A program made the translations under genes and the position numbers. DNA of 64,000 nt. Source: Arthrobacter sp. NicSoilB4. Its GTDB lineage: Bacteria > Actinomycetota > Actinomycetes > Actinomycetales > Micrococcaceae. The notes below the pieces were generated by a model. It was not told where the DNA came from. It saw only the letters and a program-made list of their open reading frames with translations, and did not search any database. Location: positions 3,286,001-3,350,000 of the forward strand of contig NZ_AP024653.1 of NCBI RefSeq assembly GCF_019977335.1, written 5' to 3'. This document shows positions 53,959 through 63,988 of this stretch, piece by piece (the stretch's first letter is position 1; each line of letters opens with the position of its first letter).

Positions 53959-55989
53959 ATGTCCCAGCAGACACCCGGCTCCACGACGACGCAGGCCCCC
54001 CAGGGCGATGCCTTCGAAAACCTGTCGCAGGAGAACCGCAAGTTCGCGCCTTCCCCCGAGTTCGCGGCCAACGCGGTGGTCACGGCCGCCGACTACGCCG
54101 AGGCCGACGCCGACCGGCCGGCCTTCTGGGCCAAACAGGCCCGCGGGCTGCTCACCTGGAGCAAGGACTTCACCCAGACCCTGGACTGGTCCACGCCGCC
54201 GTTCGCCAAATGGTTCGTCGGCGGGGAGATCAACGCCGCGTACAACGCCCTGGACCGGCACGTCGAGGCCGGCAACGGGGACCGGGTGGCCATCTACTTC
54301 GAGGGCGAGCCCGGTGACACCCGTACATACACGTACGCCCAGCTGACCGAAGAAGTGAAGAAGGCCGCCAACGCCTTCGAGTCCCTTGGCGTGGCCAAGG
54401 GTGACCGTGTGGCCGTGTACCTGCCGATGATCCCCGAGGCCGTCATCACGCTGCTTGCCTGCGCCCGGATCGGCGCGATCCACTCGGTGGTCTTCGGCGG
54501 CTTCTCCGCCGAGGCCCTGCGGTCCCGGATCGACGACGCCGAAGCCAAGCTCGTGGTCACCGCCGACGGCACGTACCGCCGCGGCAAGCCCAGCTCCCTC
54601 AAACACGCCGTCGACGAGGCACTGTCCCACGAAGGCGACGGCAGCGGCCACACCGTGCAGAACGTCGTCGTCGTCAAGCGCAACGGCCAGGACGTCGACT
54701 GGCATGACGGCCGGGACCACTGGTGGTCCGACACCGTCGAGACCGCCTCCGCCGAGCACACCGCCGTCGGGCATGACTCCGAGCACCCGCTCTTCATCCT
54801 CTACACCTCCGGCACCACCGGCAAGCCGAAGGGCATCCTGCACACCACCGGCGGCTACCTCACCCAGGGCGCCTACACCCACAAGGCCGTTTTCGACCTG
54901 AAGCCGGAAACCGACGTGTACTGGTGCACGGCCGACGTCGGCTGGATCACCGGTCACTCCTACGTCGCCTACGCCCCGCTCATCAACGGCGCCACCCAGG
55001 TCATGTACGAGGGCACCCCGGACTCCCCGCACCAGGGCCGCTGGTGGGAAATCGTGGAGAAGTACAAGGTCTCCATCCTCTACACCGCCCCCACCGCCAT
55101 CCGTACCTTCATGAAGTGGGGCAAGGAGATCCCGGCGAAGTCAGACCTCTCCTCGATCCGCGTCCTGGGCTCGGTGGGCGAACCCATCAACCCCGAAGCG
55201 TGGATGTGGTACCGCGAGGTCATCGGCGGCAACGCGGGGAAGAACGGCGAGCGGAAGGAAACACCGGCGCCGATCGTGGACACCTGGTGGCAGACCGAAA
55301 CGGGCGCGCAGATGATCGCCCCGCTGCCCGGGGTCACCGCCACCAAGCCCGGTTCCGCCCAGGTTCCACTGCCCGGCATCGCCGTGGACGTCGTGGACGA
55401 ACTCGGCGGGTCCGTGCCGAACGGTTCCGGCGGCTACCTCGTCATCCGCGAACCGTGGCCGGCCATGCTCCGCGGCATCTGGGGCGACCCGGAGCGCTTC
55501 AAGGAAACCTACTGGTCCCGCTTCGAAACCATGTACTTCGCCGGGGACGGCGCCAAGAGGGACGAGGACGGCGACATCTGGCTGCTCGGCCGGGTGGACG
55601 ATGTGATGAACATTTCCGGCCACCGGCTCTCCACCGCCGAAATCGAATCCGCCCTCGTGTCCCACCCGGCAGTCGCGGAAGCCGCCGTCGTGGGCGCCGC
55701 GGACGAGACCACCGGCCAGGCCGTCGTCGCGTTCGTGATCCTCCGCGGCGACGCCGTGGACACCGGGGACGCGATCGTGCAGGAACTCCGGAACCACGTG
55801 GGCAAGGAGATCGGGCCGATCGCGAAGCCCAAGACCATCCTCGTGGTGCCCGAACTGCCCAAGACCCGCTCGGGCAAGATCATGCGGCGCCTGCTCAAGG
55901 ACGTCGCGGAAGGCCGTGAGGTCGGCGATGCCACTACCCTGGCCGACAACACGGTGATGGCGCAGATCGCGCAGTCGCTGAGGAAGTGA
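53959..55989 (+). CDS. acs: Acetate-CoA ligase (acetyl-CoA synthetase)
   Basis: 676-residue AMP-forming enzyme of acetate use. Motifs: A3 [39 protein letters not shown]5 [10 protein letters not shown], and the C-terminal [15 protein letters not shown] whose Lys is the acetylation control site of the family. AcuC at 17111 is a candidate deacetylase. I use the ATG at 53959, with GATGAGG upstream. A GTGTG-N6-CACAC dyad lies 150 bp upstream (53791-53806). Confidence 0.97.
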   Translation: MSQQTPGSTTTQAPQGDAFENLSQENRKFAPSPEFAANAVVTAADYAEADADRPAFWAKQARGLLTWSKDFTQTLDWSTPPFAKWFVGGEINAAYNALDRHVEAGNGDRVAIYFEGEPGDTRTYTYAQLTEEVKKAANAFESLGVAKGDRVAVYLPMIPEAVITLLACARIGAIHSVVFGGFSAEALRSRIDDAEAKLVVTADGTYRRGKPSSLKHAVDEALSHEGDGSGHTVQNVVVVKRNGQDVDWHDGRDHWWSDTVETASAEHTAVGHDSEHPLFILYTSGTTGKPKGILHTTGGYLTQGAYTHKAVFDLKPETDVYWCTADVGWITGHSYVAYAPLINGATQVMYEGTPDSPHQGRWWEIVEKYKVSILYTAPTAIRTFMKWGKEIPAKSDLSSIRVLGSVGEPINPEAWMWYREVIGGNAGKNGERKETPAPIVDTWWQTETGAQMIAPLPGVTATKPGSAQVPLPGIAVDVVDELGGSVPNGSGGYLVIREPWPAMLRGIWGDPERFKETYWSRFETMYFAGDGAKRDEDGDIWLLGRVDDVMNISGHRLSTAEIESALVSHPAVAEAAVVGAADETTGQAVVAFVILRGDAVDTGDAIVQELRNHVGKEIGPIAKPKTILVVPELPKTRSGKIMRRLLKDVAEGREVGDATTLADNTVMAQIAQSLRK

Positions 55990-56032
55990 GCAGGGACCCG
56001 GTCCAGGCTGTCCAGGCCGGAACGTTGCAGCA

Positions 56033-57271
56033 ATGACGGATGCATGTGACGTATTGGTGGTCGGAGCCGGCCTGGCCGGGCTGCAATGCGCCCGGGAACT
56101 GCAGGCCGCCGGGCGGCAGGTGCTCGTGTGGGAGGCCTCCGACGATATCGGGGGCCGGATCCGGACCGACCGGATCGACGGCTTCCTCGTGGACCGCGGG
56201 TTTCAGGTGCTCAATCCCTCCTACCCCGCGGTCCGCCGGTGGGTCGACGTCGGGGCCCTGGCGCTGCAGTCTTTCGGCGCCGGCCTGCGGGTCCGCGGCC
56301 CGGACTCCATCGCGGTCCTCGCCCACCCGCTGCGCGAGCCCGCCCTGATCTTGCAGACCCTGCGCAGCGGCCTGCTGGACCCGCGCTCCGTCGCTGGGCT
56401 GCTGCGCTGGGCCGGACCGGCGTTCACCGGCCACCGGCGGCACCCCGGCAGCGATGTTCCGCTGCGGGCGGCTCTGGATCGGGCCGGATGCTCCGGCGGA
56501 CTGCGCCGGGCAGTGGACCAGTTCCTCGCCGGAGTGCTGCTGGACGACGAGGGCACCACCTCCAACGACTTCGCATTGCAGCTGGTGCGCGTGTTCGCGA
56601 CCGGCGTGCAGGGGTTGCCGCGCGACGGCATGCAGGCTCTCCCCCGGCAGCTGGCGGACACCCTCATTACCCCGGTCCGCACTTCGACCCGGGTGGAATC
56701 GATCACCCCGGACGGGGACGGGGCCGTGGTCACTGCCGCGGGTGCCAGGCTCCGGGCCCGCCACGTCGTGCTCGCCGCCGATCCGGTCAACTCGGCCAGA
56801 CTGACCGGCGGCGAGGTTCCGGCCATGAAGGGCGTGCTGACCCACTGGTTCGCGGCCGACACGGCTCCCAGCGCGGTGGACATGCTCCACATCGACGGCC
56901 GCGCGCACCCGGGCGGGCCGCTCGTCAACGCTGCGGTAATTTCCAACGCGGCCCCGAGCTACGCCCCGGCCGGGCGGCACCTGGTCCAGACGTCCGCGCT
57001 GCGTGTCCCGGGCCGGCCGATCCCGAGCGACGACGACGTCCTCCGGCACGCCGCAGACCTTTTCGGCTCCTCCACGTCCGGCTGGGAGCTGGTGGCGCGG
57101 CACGACGTCCCGCATGCGCTGCCCCTGCAGCGGCCGCCGCTGCGGCCCCAGCCGGTGGAGGGCCCGTCCGGGCTGGTCATCTGCGGGGACCACCGGGAGA
57201 CCGCGTCCATTAATGGTGCGCTCTTCAGCGGCCACCGTGCCGCCCTCGCCATCCTCGGACGGCCCAGATGA
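56033..57271 (+). CDS. FAD-dependent amine oxidase-like/phytoene desaturase-like oxidoreductase
   Basis: 412 residues. FAD loop VLVVGAGLAGLQCARELQAA (about 7-26), then VLVWEASDDIGGRIRTDRID, which fits the amine-oxidase/PPOX/carotenoid-desaturase superfamily (E-x-x-x-x-x-G-G-R). C-terminal FAD contact GLVICGDHRETASINGALFS. The ATG overlaps nothing upstream; the stop overlaps the next ATG (ATGA). The substrate is unknown. Confidence 0.88.
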   Translation: MTDACDVLVVGAGLAGLQCARELQAAGRQVLVWEASDDIGGRIRTDRIDGFLVDRGFQVLNPSYPAVRRWVDVGALALQSFGAGLRVRGPDSIAVLAHPLREPALILQTLRSGLLDPRSVAGLLRWAGPAFTGHRRHPGSDVPLRAALDRAGCSGGLRRAVDQFLAGVLLDDEGTTSNDFALQLVRVFATGVQGLPRDGMQALPRQLADTLITPVRTSTRVESITPDGDGAVVTAAGARLRARHVVLAADPVNSARLTGGEVPAMKGVLTHWFAADTAPSAVDMLHIDGRAHPGGPLVNAAVISNAAPSYAPAGRHLVQTSALRVPGRPIPSDDDVLRHAADLFGSSTSGWELVARHDVPHALPLQRPPLRPQPVEGPSGLVICGDHRETASINGALFSGHRAALAILGRPR

Positions 57272-57690
57272 CCTTCTCGGTGTCACGCCGGGTCGCCGCG
57301 TCCGCGGAGGACGTCTGGACTCTGCTCACCGATACTGGGCAGTGGCCGGCCTGGGGACCATCGATCACCGGCGTCGAGCCCGCCCGGACCGGAATCCCCG
57401 CCGGTCCCGAGGCAGGGCGCGCGGCCGAGCCCGGATCCGGAGGGCTTGCCGCCGGCAGCAGGGGCAGGGTCCGCACCGTCCTGGGCGTGGCGCTGCCGTA
57501 CACCGTGACGGCGCTCGAGCCCGGCCGGTACTGGTCCTGGTCCGTTGCGGGGCTCCCGGCCACCGGCCATCGAGTTGTTCCGCAGGGCGGCGGCTGCCTC
57601 GTCACTTTCACGGTCCCGTGGTGGGCGCCGGCCTACCTTCCGGTGTGTGCCCTGGCGCTGCGCCGGATTGAGCGGATCGCGGCGCGTTAA
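57268..57690 (+). CDS. SRPBCC-family protein
   Basis: 140 residues with the START-like pattern: SRRVAASAEDVWTLLTDTGQ, a beta-rich middle and the C-terminal helix ALALRRIERIAAR. It begins within the stop of the FAD oxidoreductase (4-nt overlap), so the two are translated together and probably act together, the SRPBCC pocket binding a hydrophobic substrate or product. Confidence 0.82.
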   Translation: MTFSVSRRVAASAEDVWTLLTDTGQWPAWGPSITGVEPARTGIPAGPEAGRAAEPGSGGLAAGSRGRVRTVLGVALPYTVTALEPGRYWSWSVAGLPATGHRVVPQGGGCLVTFTVPWWAPAYLPVCALALRRIERIAAR

Positions 57691-57724
57691 GAAGGCGCGG
57701 CCGGTTCACCCGCCGCCGTGGCCC

Positions 57725-58702
57725 TCAGCCGCCGGAGCACGCCTTGACGAGGACAACTTCGAAACTCGTGGCCCCCGGCGTCGTGAATTTCGCGTTGACG
57801 ACTGCGAGGGTTTCGCCGAACAACGCCGCCGTCGTGGGGATGTCGAAGTTCTCGCTGGTGATGACTTCCCTCACCTCACCGGAGCTGAGGCGAGAATTCA
57901 GATCGATCCTGCTGACCTGGTTGAGGAAGTTCTGCACCGCCCAGAGCGTGCCGTCCCGGACGACGATGCCGTCCACGTTCGTCACGGTGACCGGGGCTCC
58001 GGAGGAGTCCGTGACCTCGATCAACTTGTTCGATCCGTCGGCGGGATCGACCGCGTACAGGGCGCCGCGGCCCGTGTGGGCGACGATCAGCCGGTCGCCG
58101 TCGTCGGCGGCGGCGATGCCGTTGAGGTTGAACCCCTCGTCCACGGTGCCGGCCGGCGCGTCGAGGGCCAGGGTCCGGGCGTCGCCCGGTTTCCCGTCGC
58201 TGCTGATCGGGATGCGGTAGAGCTCACCGGCGCGCGAGTTGGTAAACCACGCGCCGTCGCGGGTCAGTGCGACGTCGTTGATGAAGCTGGCACCCGCCGG
58301 AGCCAGGTCGTAGACCCTCACGGTCTTCTTCGTCTCCAGGTCATAGACATAGGCCTGGCCGGTGGCGCCGCCGGCGACGAAGAGCAGGTCATTATCCCGG
58401 TCAACCTTCATCCCGACGGCGGCCCGGCCCTCCGGCGCCGTGATGAACGGATGTGCCGTGCCCTTGTCGATGTCCCCACGGAAGATGTTCCCGTTGGGCA
58501 GGTCGCCGGCGAAAAACGTGGTGCCCTCGCCTGCGGCGATGCCTTCAGCGCCGGTGGCGCCGGGGAGTCTGATCACCGGGGTCCGGTCATCCCCGTCCGC
58601 TCGGGCGGCGGCGGCCAGGGGCGCCGGCACGAGGAACGCCGCAAGGGTGACGATGCCCACGGCGACCCTACAGATTGATTTTCGTGCATGAATGTTGCGC
58701 AT
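57725..58702 (-). CDS. Secreted beta-propeller protein (ScyD/ScyE or SMP-30-like)
   Basis: 325 residues with a signal peptide ([20 protein letters not shown], about 13-32). Repeats of ~45 residues each hold a strand-like unit ([99 protein letters not shown]): a five- or six-bladed propeller. The function is unknown. The ATG is 58702. Confidence 0.8.
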   Translation of the reverse strand: MRNIHARKSICRVAVGIVTLAAFLVPAPLAAAARADGDDRTPVIRLPGATGAEGIAAGEGTTFFAGDLPNGNIFRGDIDKGTAHPFITAPEGRAAVGMKVDRDNDLLFVAGGATGQAYVYDLETKKTVRVYDLAPAGASFINDVALTRDGAWFTNSRAGELYRIPISSDGKPGDARTLALDAPAGTVDEGFNLNGIAAADDGDRLIVAHTGRGALYAVDPADGSNKLIEVTDSSGAPVTVTNVDGIVVRDGTLWAVQNFLNQVSRIDLNSRLSSGEVREVITSENFDIPTTAALFGETLAVVNAKFTTPGATSFEVVLVKACSGG

Positions 58703-58889
58703 GATGTGCTCCGAGATGGGCGTTGCGCGCGGGCTGACCAGTACGGGAGCTCCGCACGATGGTCCTTTCAGTCTAGGCAGGCCGGCAGGCGCGGACCAGA
58801 GCCGGCCGGCGGGTCACCGTGCTGTCATTTGCGCGCCGATTCCGCAATTGGATACGGCCGCGCGCAATCAACGCGATACATTGGCAGGC

Positions 58890-59363
58890 ATGAGCGAAGC
58901 CACCCCCGACGGCGCCGGCCGCGGCACCATCCTGGTCCTCAACGGGCCCAACCTGAACCTGCTCGGCACGCGCGAACCCGAGAAATACGGCACCGCCACC
59001 CTGGCCGACGTCGAACAGCTCGCCAAGGACGCCGGCGCGGCGCACGGTCTCGACGTCGAGTGCTTCCAGTCGAACCATGAGGGCGCCCTTGTGGACGCCA
59101 TCCATGCCGCCCGCGGCAAGGCCGTCGGCATCGTCATCAACGCCGGCGCCTACACGCACACCTCGGTCGCCATCCGGGACGCCATCTCCGCGGTGCAGCT
59201 GCCCGCCGTCGAGGTCCACATCACGAATGTCCATGCCCGCGAGGAGTTCCGGCACCACTCGTACCTCTCGGACATCAGCAACGCCGTCATAGCCGGCGCC
59301 GGAATCCTGGGCTACCGGTTCGCCGTCGAATACCTCGCCGGGCTGCAGGCCGGCCGGGACTGA
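58890..59363 (+). CDS. aroQ: 3-dehydroquinate dehydratase, type II
   Basis: 157-residue dodecameric dehydratase of the shikimate pathway. Active-site motifs: [19 protein letters not shown] (catalytic Tyr) at about 16-34, [27 protein letters not shown] and [20 protein letters not shown]. The ATG at 58890 has TACATT 7 nt upstream. Followed 2 nt later by the DUF2332 gene. It is not clustered with other aro genes here. Confidence 0.96.
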   Translation: MSEATPDGAGRGTILVLNGPNLNLLGTREPEKYGTATLADVEQLAKDAGAAHGLDVECFQSNHEGALVDAIHAARGKAVGIVINAGAYTHTSVAIRDAISAVQLPAVEVHITNVHAREEFRHHSYLSDISNAVIAGAGILGYRFAVEYLAGLQAGRD

Positions 59364-59365
59364 GC

Positions 59366-60439
59366 ATGTCCTCCGGTGGCACCGCCCGCGGGGACGCAGG
59401 CCCTGCGGAATCGGGCCCTGCGGAATCGGGCACGGCTGCGTGGTACCGGCACTTCGGTACGGTCGACGCGCCCGGGAACTCGGAGTGCTACGCCGAATGG
59501 TCGGTGGGGATCGCGGAGGACCCGGAGCTGCTCCGGCGGATTGACGAGTGGCCGCACAACAAACGACAGCCCCTGCTGATGCTCGCGGCCGCCCGCTTCC
59601 TCGGTGCGCCGATCAGCCCCTACCGGGACTTCCGGGCCTTCCTGGACGCACACTGGGCTGATGTCTCCCGCACGGTGCTCTCCCGCGCCACCCAGACAAA
59701 TGAGGCCGGGCGCTGCGCCACCCTGCTGCCTTCCCTCGCGCAGATCGCCGCGGCCGGCGGGCGCCCGCTCGCGCTCATCGAGGTCGGGGCCTCGGCCGGG
59801 CTCACCCTGTTTCCGGACCGCTACGGCTACGAGTTCAGCGCCGGCGCCGGCGCCCAGGTCATCCGGCTGGCCCCCGACAGCGCCGCCCCCGGCAGCTACC
59901 CGGTCCTGGGCTGCGCCGTCACGGGCCCGGTCCCGCTTCCGGCGGAACTCCCGCAGGTGGTGTGGCGTGCGGGAATCGACCTCAACCCGCTCGACGTCCG
60001 GAACCCCGACGACGTTGCCTGGCTGGAGGCCCTGATCTGGCCGGAGCAGGACTTCCGCCGCGAGAGGCTGCGCCTGGCGATTTCGCTCGCCCAGGCCGAC
60101 CCGCCGCTGCTCGTGGCCGGGGACCTCAACGACCAACTGGTCGGCCTGGCCGCGAAGGCGCCGCCGGACGCGACCCTGGTTGTGTTCCACAGCGCGGTCA
60201 TGGCCTACCTTGACGCGGAGGCCCGGGACCGGTTCCGCGGCACCATGGCGCGGCTCGCCGCCGAACGCGGCTGCCACTGGCTCTCCAACGAGGGGCACAT
60301 GGTGATCCTCCAGGCGGACGGCTCCAGCGTGGTCCCGGAAATGGATGACGGGCGGCTCCGCGGACGGTTCCTGCTGCTGCACAACGGCAGGCCGGTGGCG
60401 ATCACCGGCCCGCACGGCCAAAGCCTGGAGTGGCTGTAG
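59366..60439 (+). CDS. DUF2332-family protein
   Basis: 357 residues. The ALIEVGASAGLTLFPDRYGY stretch and the NEGHMVIL end are family landmarks; the first is methyltransferase-like. The N-terminus holds a 15-bp perfect tandem duplication (59399-59413, 59414-59428) encoding GPAES twice. No cofactor is proven. ATG 2 nt after aroQ, so cotranscribed. Confidence 0.82.
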   Translation: MSSGGTARGDAGPAESGPAESGTAAWYRHFGTVDAPGNSECYAEWSVGIAEDPELLRRIDEWPHNKRQPLLMLAAARFLGAPISPYRDFRAFLDAHWADVSRTVLSRATQTNEAGRCATLLPSLAQIAAAGGRPLALIEVGASAGLTLFPDRYGYEFSAGAGAQVIRLAPDSAAPGSYPVLGCAVTGPVPLPAELPQVVWRAGIDLNPLDVRNPDDVAWLEALIWPEQDFRRERLRLAISLAQADPPLLVAGDLNDQLVGLAAKAPPDATLVVFHSAVMAYLDAEARDRFRGTMARLAAERGCHWLSNEGHMVILQADGSSVVPEMDDGRLRGRFLLLHNGRPVAITGPHGQSLEWL

Positions 60440-60446
60440 CAGACTA

Positions 60447-60464
60447 GTTCCCGCCGCCGGGAAC
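60447..60464. terminator. Bidirectional hairpin between DUF2332 gene and marP
   Basis: GTTCCCG (60447-60453) / CGGGAAC (60458-60464), loop CCGC, lying between two convergent stop codons. Confidence 0.6.
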
Positions 60465-60472
60465 GTCGCCGG

Positions 60473-61657
60473 TTACTTCTGGATGCACTGGCCCGGGGAA
60501 ACGGTACTGCCGAGGCCCGGCGCCTGGGCCGCGACCGGCTCCAGGTCCGTCATGGTGATGGCATATCCCAGCGAGGACTCGCCCGTGGCCTTGGCGAAAA
60601 TTACTCCTGCCACCTGGCCGTCGTTGGTCAGCAGCGGCCCTCCCGAGTTGCCCGGCTGGACGTCCCCGGCGATCCGGTACACGTCAGCCGGCGAGGGGTT
60701 GTTGCCGTAGATGTCCGGGACAAGCACCGTCGCAATGTCCTGCACCGTGGCAGGTTTGGACTGGAACGGGCCGCCGTGGGGGTACCCGGCAAACGCTGCC
60801 GGGCTGCCGGCCGGCAGGTCGGAGCTGAGCGGCAGCGGGGCGGTGCGGAGTCCGTCCACGGCCACTACCGCGAGGTCGTGCTGGGTGTCGAAGTACACGA
60901 CCCGCCCGGGCAGGGCGCCGCCGCCGGGGATCTCCACCACCGGTTCCGGCACGCCGGCGACCACGTGGGCGTTCGTAACCACCCGGCCGGGGGAAACGAC
61001 GAACCCGGTTCCGGTCTGGTTTTGCCCGCACTGGTAGGCGGTGCCGGCAATCTTCAGGACCGACGCCGCGGCCCTGTTCAGTGCCGGAGTGTCGGTGCTG
61101 GTGTCCGGGATGGCCACCGGTTGGCCCTGCCCGATGCCCTCGAACAGCGTCGGGATGCCGTCACCGATCACGGCGGACCGCAGCTGCGCCATCGACGTCT
61201 TGAGCGGCACGGGAGTCACGCCGTCGATAAAGCGGATCACCTTGGACTCGGCGAGCGGCTGCGAAACGAAGGGAACACCGAGCGCGCCGATACTGAAGGC
61301 CAGCATCGACATCACCAAGGCGGACACCACCACGTTGACGCCGCCGCCGGCCAACCGGTCCGCGGACCGCAGCGGGCTGATCTTGACGACGCTGCGGATC
61401 CGGCGGCCGATTGCTGTGCCCAGCCCGTGCCCGAGGACCATCAGGAGCACGGCGGTGGCAATGATGGCCGTGAGGCGCCAACCGCTGTCCTCCACTAGTC
61501 CGCTGACAATGGGGACGGACACAAACGCGGCCACGGCACCCGCGGCGAATCCGGCGATGCCGCCGGCTGTCACCAGGAAGCCATTGCGCAGGCCATGAAA
61601 CAGGTAGGACAGCAGCGTCAAAATCAACACGAGGTCCAAGATGGTCAAGCCGAACAC
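60473..61657 (-). CDS. marP: Membrane-anchored acid-resistance serine protease MarP
   Basis: 394 residues: a four-helix CvpA-like membrane domain (residues about 1-120), then a chymotrypsin-fold protease with the triad in VTNAHVV (His), QHDLAVVAV (Asp) and GNSGGPLLTN (Ser). Two cysteines (AYQCGQ and PGQCIQK) match the disulphide of M. tuberculosis MarP, which opens the active site. I start at GTG 61657, 5 nt after AAGGAG; the TTG one codon earlier is too close. Confidence 0.93.
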   Translation of the reverse strand: MFGLTILDLVLILTLLSYLFHGLRNGFLVTAGGIAGFAAGAVAAFVSVPIVSGLVEDSGWRLTAIIATAVLLMVLGHGLGTAIGRRIRSVVKISPLRSADRLAGGGVNVVVSALVMSMLAFSIGALGVPFVSQPLAESKVIRFIDGVTPVPLKTSMAQLRSAVIGDGIPTLFEGIGQGQPVAIPDTSTDTPALNRAAASVLKIAGTAYQCGQNQTGTGFVVSPGRVVTNAHVVAGVPEPVVEIPGGGALPGRVVYFDTQHDLAVVAVDGLRTAPLPLSSDLPAGSPAAFAGYPHGGPFQSKPATVQDIATVLVPDIYGNNPSPADVYRIAGDVQPGNSGGPLLTNDGQVAGVIFAKATGESSLGYAITMTDLEPVAAQAPGLGSTVSPGQCIQK

Positions 61658-61765
61658 CAATGCTCCTTACAGGCAGGTAAACCCCAATTCTACCGGCGCA
61701 GGCTGACAGTTTGCCCGGCGCGTCCGGCGGCCGAAGAAGGCGCCGATGAACCCGCGGCCGCGACG

Positions 61766-61807
61766 TTTGGCGCGTTTCGGTGCCAAGTACGTCACAGACG
61801 CGCCAAA
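61766..61807. promoter_or_regulatory. 10-bp inverted repeat upstream of crp
   Basis: TTTGGCGCGT (61766-61775) and ACGCGCCAAA (61798-61807) form a perfect inverted repeat with 22-nt spacing, 55 nt before the crp ATG. Likely a dimeric operator or leader hairpin; it does not match the CRP consensus. Confidence 0.5.
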
Positions 61808-61861
61808 ATTCTGAAACAATGGCTGAAGCGCCCCAGCCGACACAGTTAGTCAGGAGATTTC

Positions 61862-62539
61862 ATGGATATCGAGGTATTGCGCCGCGCACCCCTTTTCGCC
61901 ACGCTCGACGACGAGGCGTTCCGTCTGCTGACGGACGAACTCACCGAGGTGGACCTCTCACGCGGAGCCTCGGTATTCCGGGAAGGTGACCAGGGCGACC
62001 AGCTCTATTTCATCGTCTCCGGCAAGGTCAAGCTGGGACGCACGTCCCCCGACGGCCGGGAGTCACTGCTTGCCATCCTCGGCCCGGGGGAGCTCTTCGG
62101 CGAAATGGCACTGTTCGACCCGAGCCCGCGCACCGCCACGGCAACGGCCGTCTCGGAGACCCGCCTGGCCGGGCTCAAGAATGAGAGCCTCAACGCCCTG
62201 CTGCGCACCCGTCCGGAGGTTTCGGCACAGCTGCTGCAGGCCCTGGCCCGCCGCCTGCGCCGCACCAACGATTCCCTGTCCGACCTGGTCTTCTCCGACG
62301 TCCCGGGCCGCGTGGCCAAGGCGCTGCTGGACCTGGCGGACCGCTTCGGGCGCCCCGCGACCGACGGGGTCCTGGTGGCCCACGAGCTCACGCAGGAAGA
62401 ACTGGCCCAGCTGGTCGGAGCTTCCCGCGAAACGGTCAACAAGGCCCTCGCCGAGTTCGTGCAGCGCGGCTGGCTGCGCCTGGAAGCCCGCGCCGTCGTC
62501 ATCCTCGACATGCAGCGCCTCCGCCAGCGCTCCCGCTAA
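61862..62539 (+). CDS. crp: CRP/FNR-family cAMP-responsive regulator
   Basis: 225 residues. The cNMP-binding domain (1-120) has the phosphate-binding cassette GELFGEMALFDPSPRTATAT; the dimer helix is ALARRLRRTNDSL; the HTH is LTQEELAQLVGASRETVNKA. The arrangement matches GlxR/Rv3676. ATG with AGGAG 5 nt upstream. A global regulator of carbon and respiration genes; likely targets in this window are unverified. Confidence 0.95.
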   Translation: MDIEVLRRAPLFATLDDEAFRLLTDELTEVDLSRGASVFREGDQGDQLYFIVSGKVKLGRTSPDGRESLLAILGPGELFGEMALFDPSPRTATATAVSETRLAGLKNESLNALLRTRPEVSAQLLQALARRLRRTNDSLSDLVFSDVPGRVAKALLDLADRFGRPATDGVLVAHELTQEELAQLVGASRETVNKALAEFVQRGWLRLEARAVVILDMQRLRQRSR

Positions 62540-62570
62540 GCCTGTTTGCCAGCACACCTGCAGTGCACCG

Positions 62571-62604
62571 AAGGCCGGCTCCGTGAAGACACGGAGCCGG
62601 CCTT
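62571..62604. terminator. Bidirectional terminator
   Basis: Perfect 15-bp stem AAGGCCGGCTCCGTG (62571-62585) / CACGGAGCCGGCCTT (62590-62604), loop AAGA, between crp and the convergent VOC gene; A/T ends suit termination on both strands. Confidence 0.85.
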
Positions 62605-62613
62605 CGGCGTCTC

Positions 62614-63015
62614 TCAGGACTCTGGTTCGTAGCCGATGAGCCAGTGAAGTCCATGACGGTCGATGACCTGGCCGTCCGAAGCGCCCCAGGGCTTCGGGGC
62701 AAGCGGGTCGACCACCCTGCCGCCGGCGGCGAGTTTGTCGAACCACTCGTGGAGAACTGCCGGTTCGGCGGTCCCCAGCAGTGAGAGCCTGAGGCCTTCG
62801 AACCGGACACTCTTTTCGCCGGCGGCCGCATCAGACCCCGCCAAGGCGACTGTGCCGTTCAGCTGGCCGTGGGCGATGGCATCCGGCGGGCCGTCGGTGC
62901 GGCTGAACTCCGCGTAGGTGTACAAGGCAAGTTCACCGCCGAAAACATCCGCGTAGAAGCCGAGTGCTTCACGCGCTGTGCCGGGGAAACTGACATAGAT
63001 CTGCAGGGCCGTCAT
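62614..63015 (-). CDS. VOC-superfamily (PhnB-like) protein
   Basis: 133 residues with paired beta-alpha-beta units: QIYVSFPGTAREALGFYADV (about 5-24) and PKPWGASDGQVIDRHGLHW, the PhnB/3-demethylubiquinone-like signature. TATGCT lies 6 nt before the ATG at 63015. The metal site is not obvious. Function unknown. Confidence 0.82.
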   Translation of the reverse strand: MTALQIYVSFPGTAREALGFYADVFGGELALYTYAEFSRTDGPPDAIAHGQLNGTVALAGSDAAAGEKSVRFEGLRLSLLGTAEPAVLHEWFDKLAAGGRVVDPLAPKPWGASDGQVIDRHGLHWLIGYEPES

Positions 63016-63076
63016 GCGCACAGCATACAGACAGCCACGCACGACCGGTCCCGTTGGCGCGCCGGATCTACGTTGC

Positions 63077-63988
63077 TCAGCGTTCGCGCTGGGGTTCCCC
63101 GGCCACGGTCTTGGCCGCCTCGACCTCGAGCATGAGCCGGCCGTCTTCCTCGACAAGCTTCGGCTGGTAAACGTGGGCCTTGCGCTTGTAGCTCAGGTAG
63201 GCGATGCAGCCGTTGGCGGCGGCCATCTTCTCCAGCATGATCTCCGAGCCGGGCACCAGGAGCTGGCCGAGGACAAGCCCGGTGGTGTTCTCCTGGGCCA
63301 CCTCATCGCCCAGGGCAGTGGTGTTCCGGTCGTCGATGACCTTCCGGGCACACACCCAGCGTCCCCACACCCCTTTGCTGGCCAGCAGCGACGGCTGCTG
63401 GTTCATCGGCACCGTGGCCGCGAAGTAGCGGGTGTTGAAGCGGCGGTGCGCGAAGTCCGGGCTGAGCCAGTTGACCAGGGGCTTGAGCAGGTCCGTCCGC
63501 ACGGAGAGCCCGCGCTTGGCGAGCACGTCCGTGAACGACTTCTCCTGCTCCGCCACAGCCACCCTGGCCCGCATCCACTCCGCCGAGGACGTCGCCTCGA
63601 CGGTGGTGGACAGGTCCGGTCCGGCCAGGAAGATGCCGGTTTCCTCGAACAGCTCACGGATGGCGCCCACCACGTGGCGGCGCGCCAAGCCGACGTCGTC
63701 CGTTCCCATCTGCTCGGCCCAATGCTGCGGCGAAGGGCCCAGCCAGCCGACGGCGTCGTCGTCGGACGCCTCCAGCGACCCGCCCGGGAAGGCGAGCACA
63801 CCTAGCGGTGAGGACCCGGGCCGGTAGCCCAGCCAGGTCTCCAGGCCGGTGGGAGAATCGCGGAGGAGCACTACCGAGGATGCGAACCGGGCCGCGCGGG
63901 GGGTCCGTTCTCCGTGTTCGAGCCAGCTGCGGGCCGCCCCCTCAAGATCCGGAGGGAGGACAAACAGTCGTCGGGCTAACTGAGGCAA
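63077..63988 (-). CDS. Nudix hydrolase (5' end may lie beyond the window edge)
   Basis: 303+ residues. Nudix fold with VLLRDSPTGLETWLGYRPGS, FPGGSLEASDDDAVGW, then REL-type GAIRELFEETGIFLAGPDL; the box has a long insertion between GG and RE as in NUDT19-like acyl-CoA diphosphatases. The N-terminal start is uncertain: TTG at 63988 is the first candidate in the window and an upstream start may exist past 64000. Confidence 0.85.
   Translation of the reverse strand: MPQLARRLFVLPPDLEGAARSWLEHGERTPRAARFASSVVLLRDSPTGLETWLGYRPGSSPLGVLAFPGGSLEASDDDAVGWLGPSPQHWAEQMGTDDVGLARRHVVGAIRELFEETGIFLAGPDLSTTVEATSSAEWMRARVAVAEQEKSFTDVLAKRGLSVRTDLLKPLVNWLSPDFAHRRFNTRYFAATVPMNQQPSLLASKGVWGRWVCARKVIDDRNTTALGDEVAQENTTGLVLGQLLVPGSEIMLEKMAAANGCIAYLSYKRKAHVYQPKLVEEDGRLMLEVEAAKTVAGEPQRER

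Noticed and set aside
61655..61660. TTG at 61660 as the marP start
   Set aside because: It lies only 2 nt from AAGGAG; GTG at 61657 has a workable 5-nt spacing.
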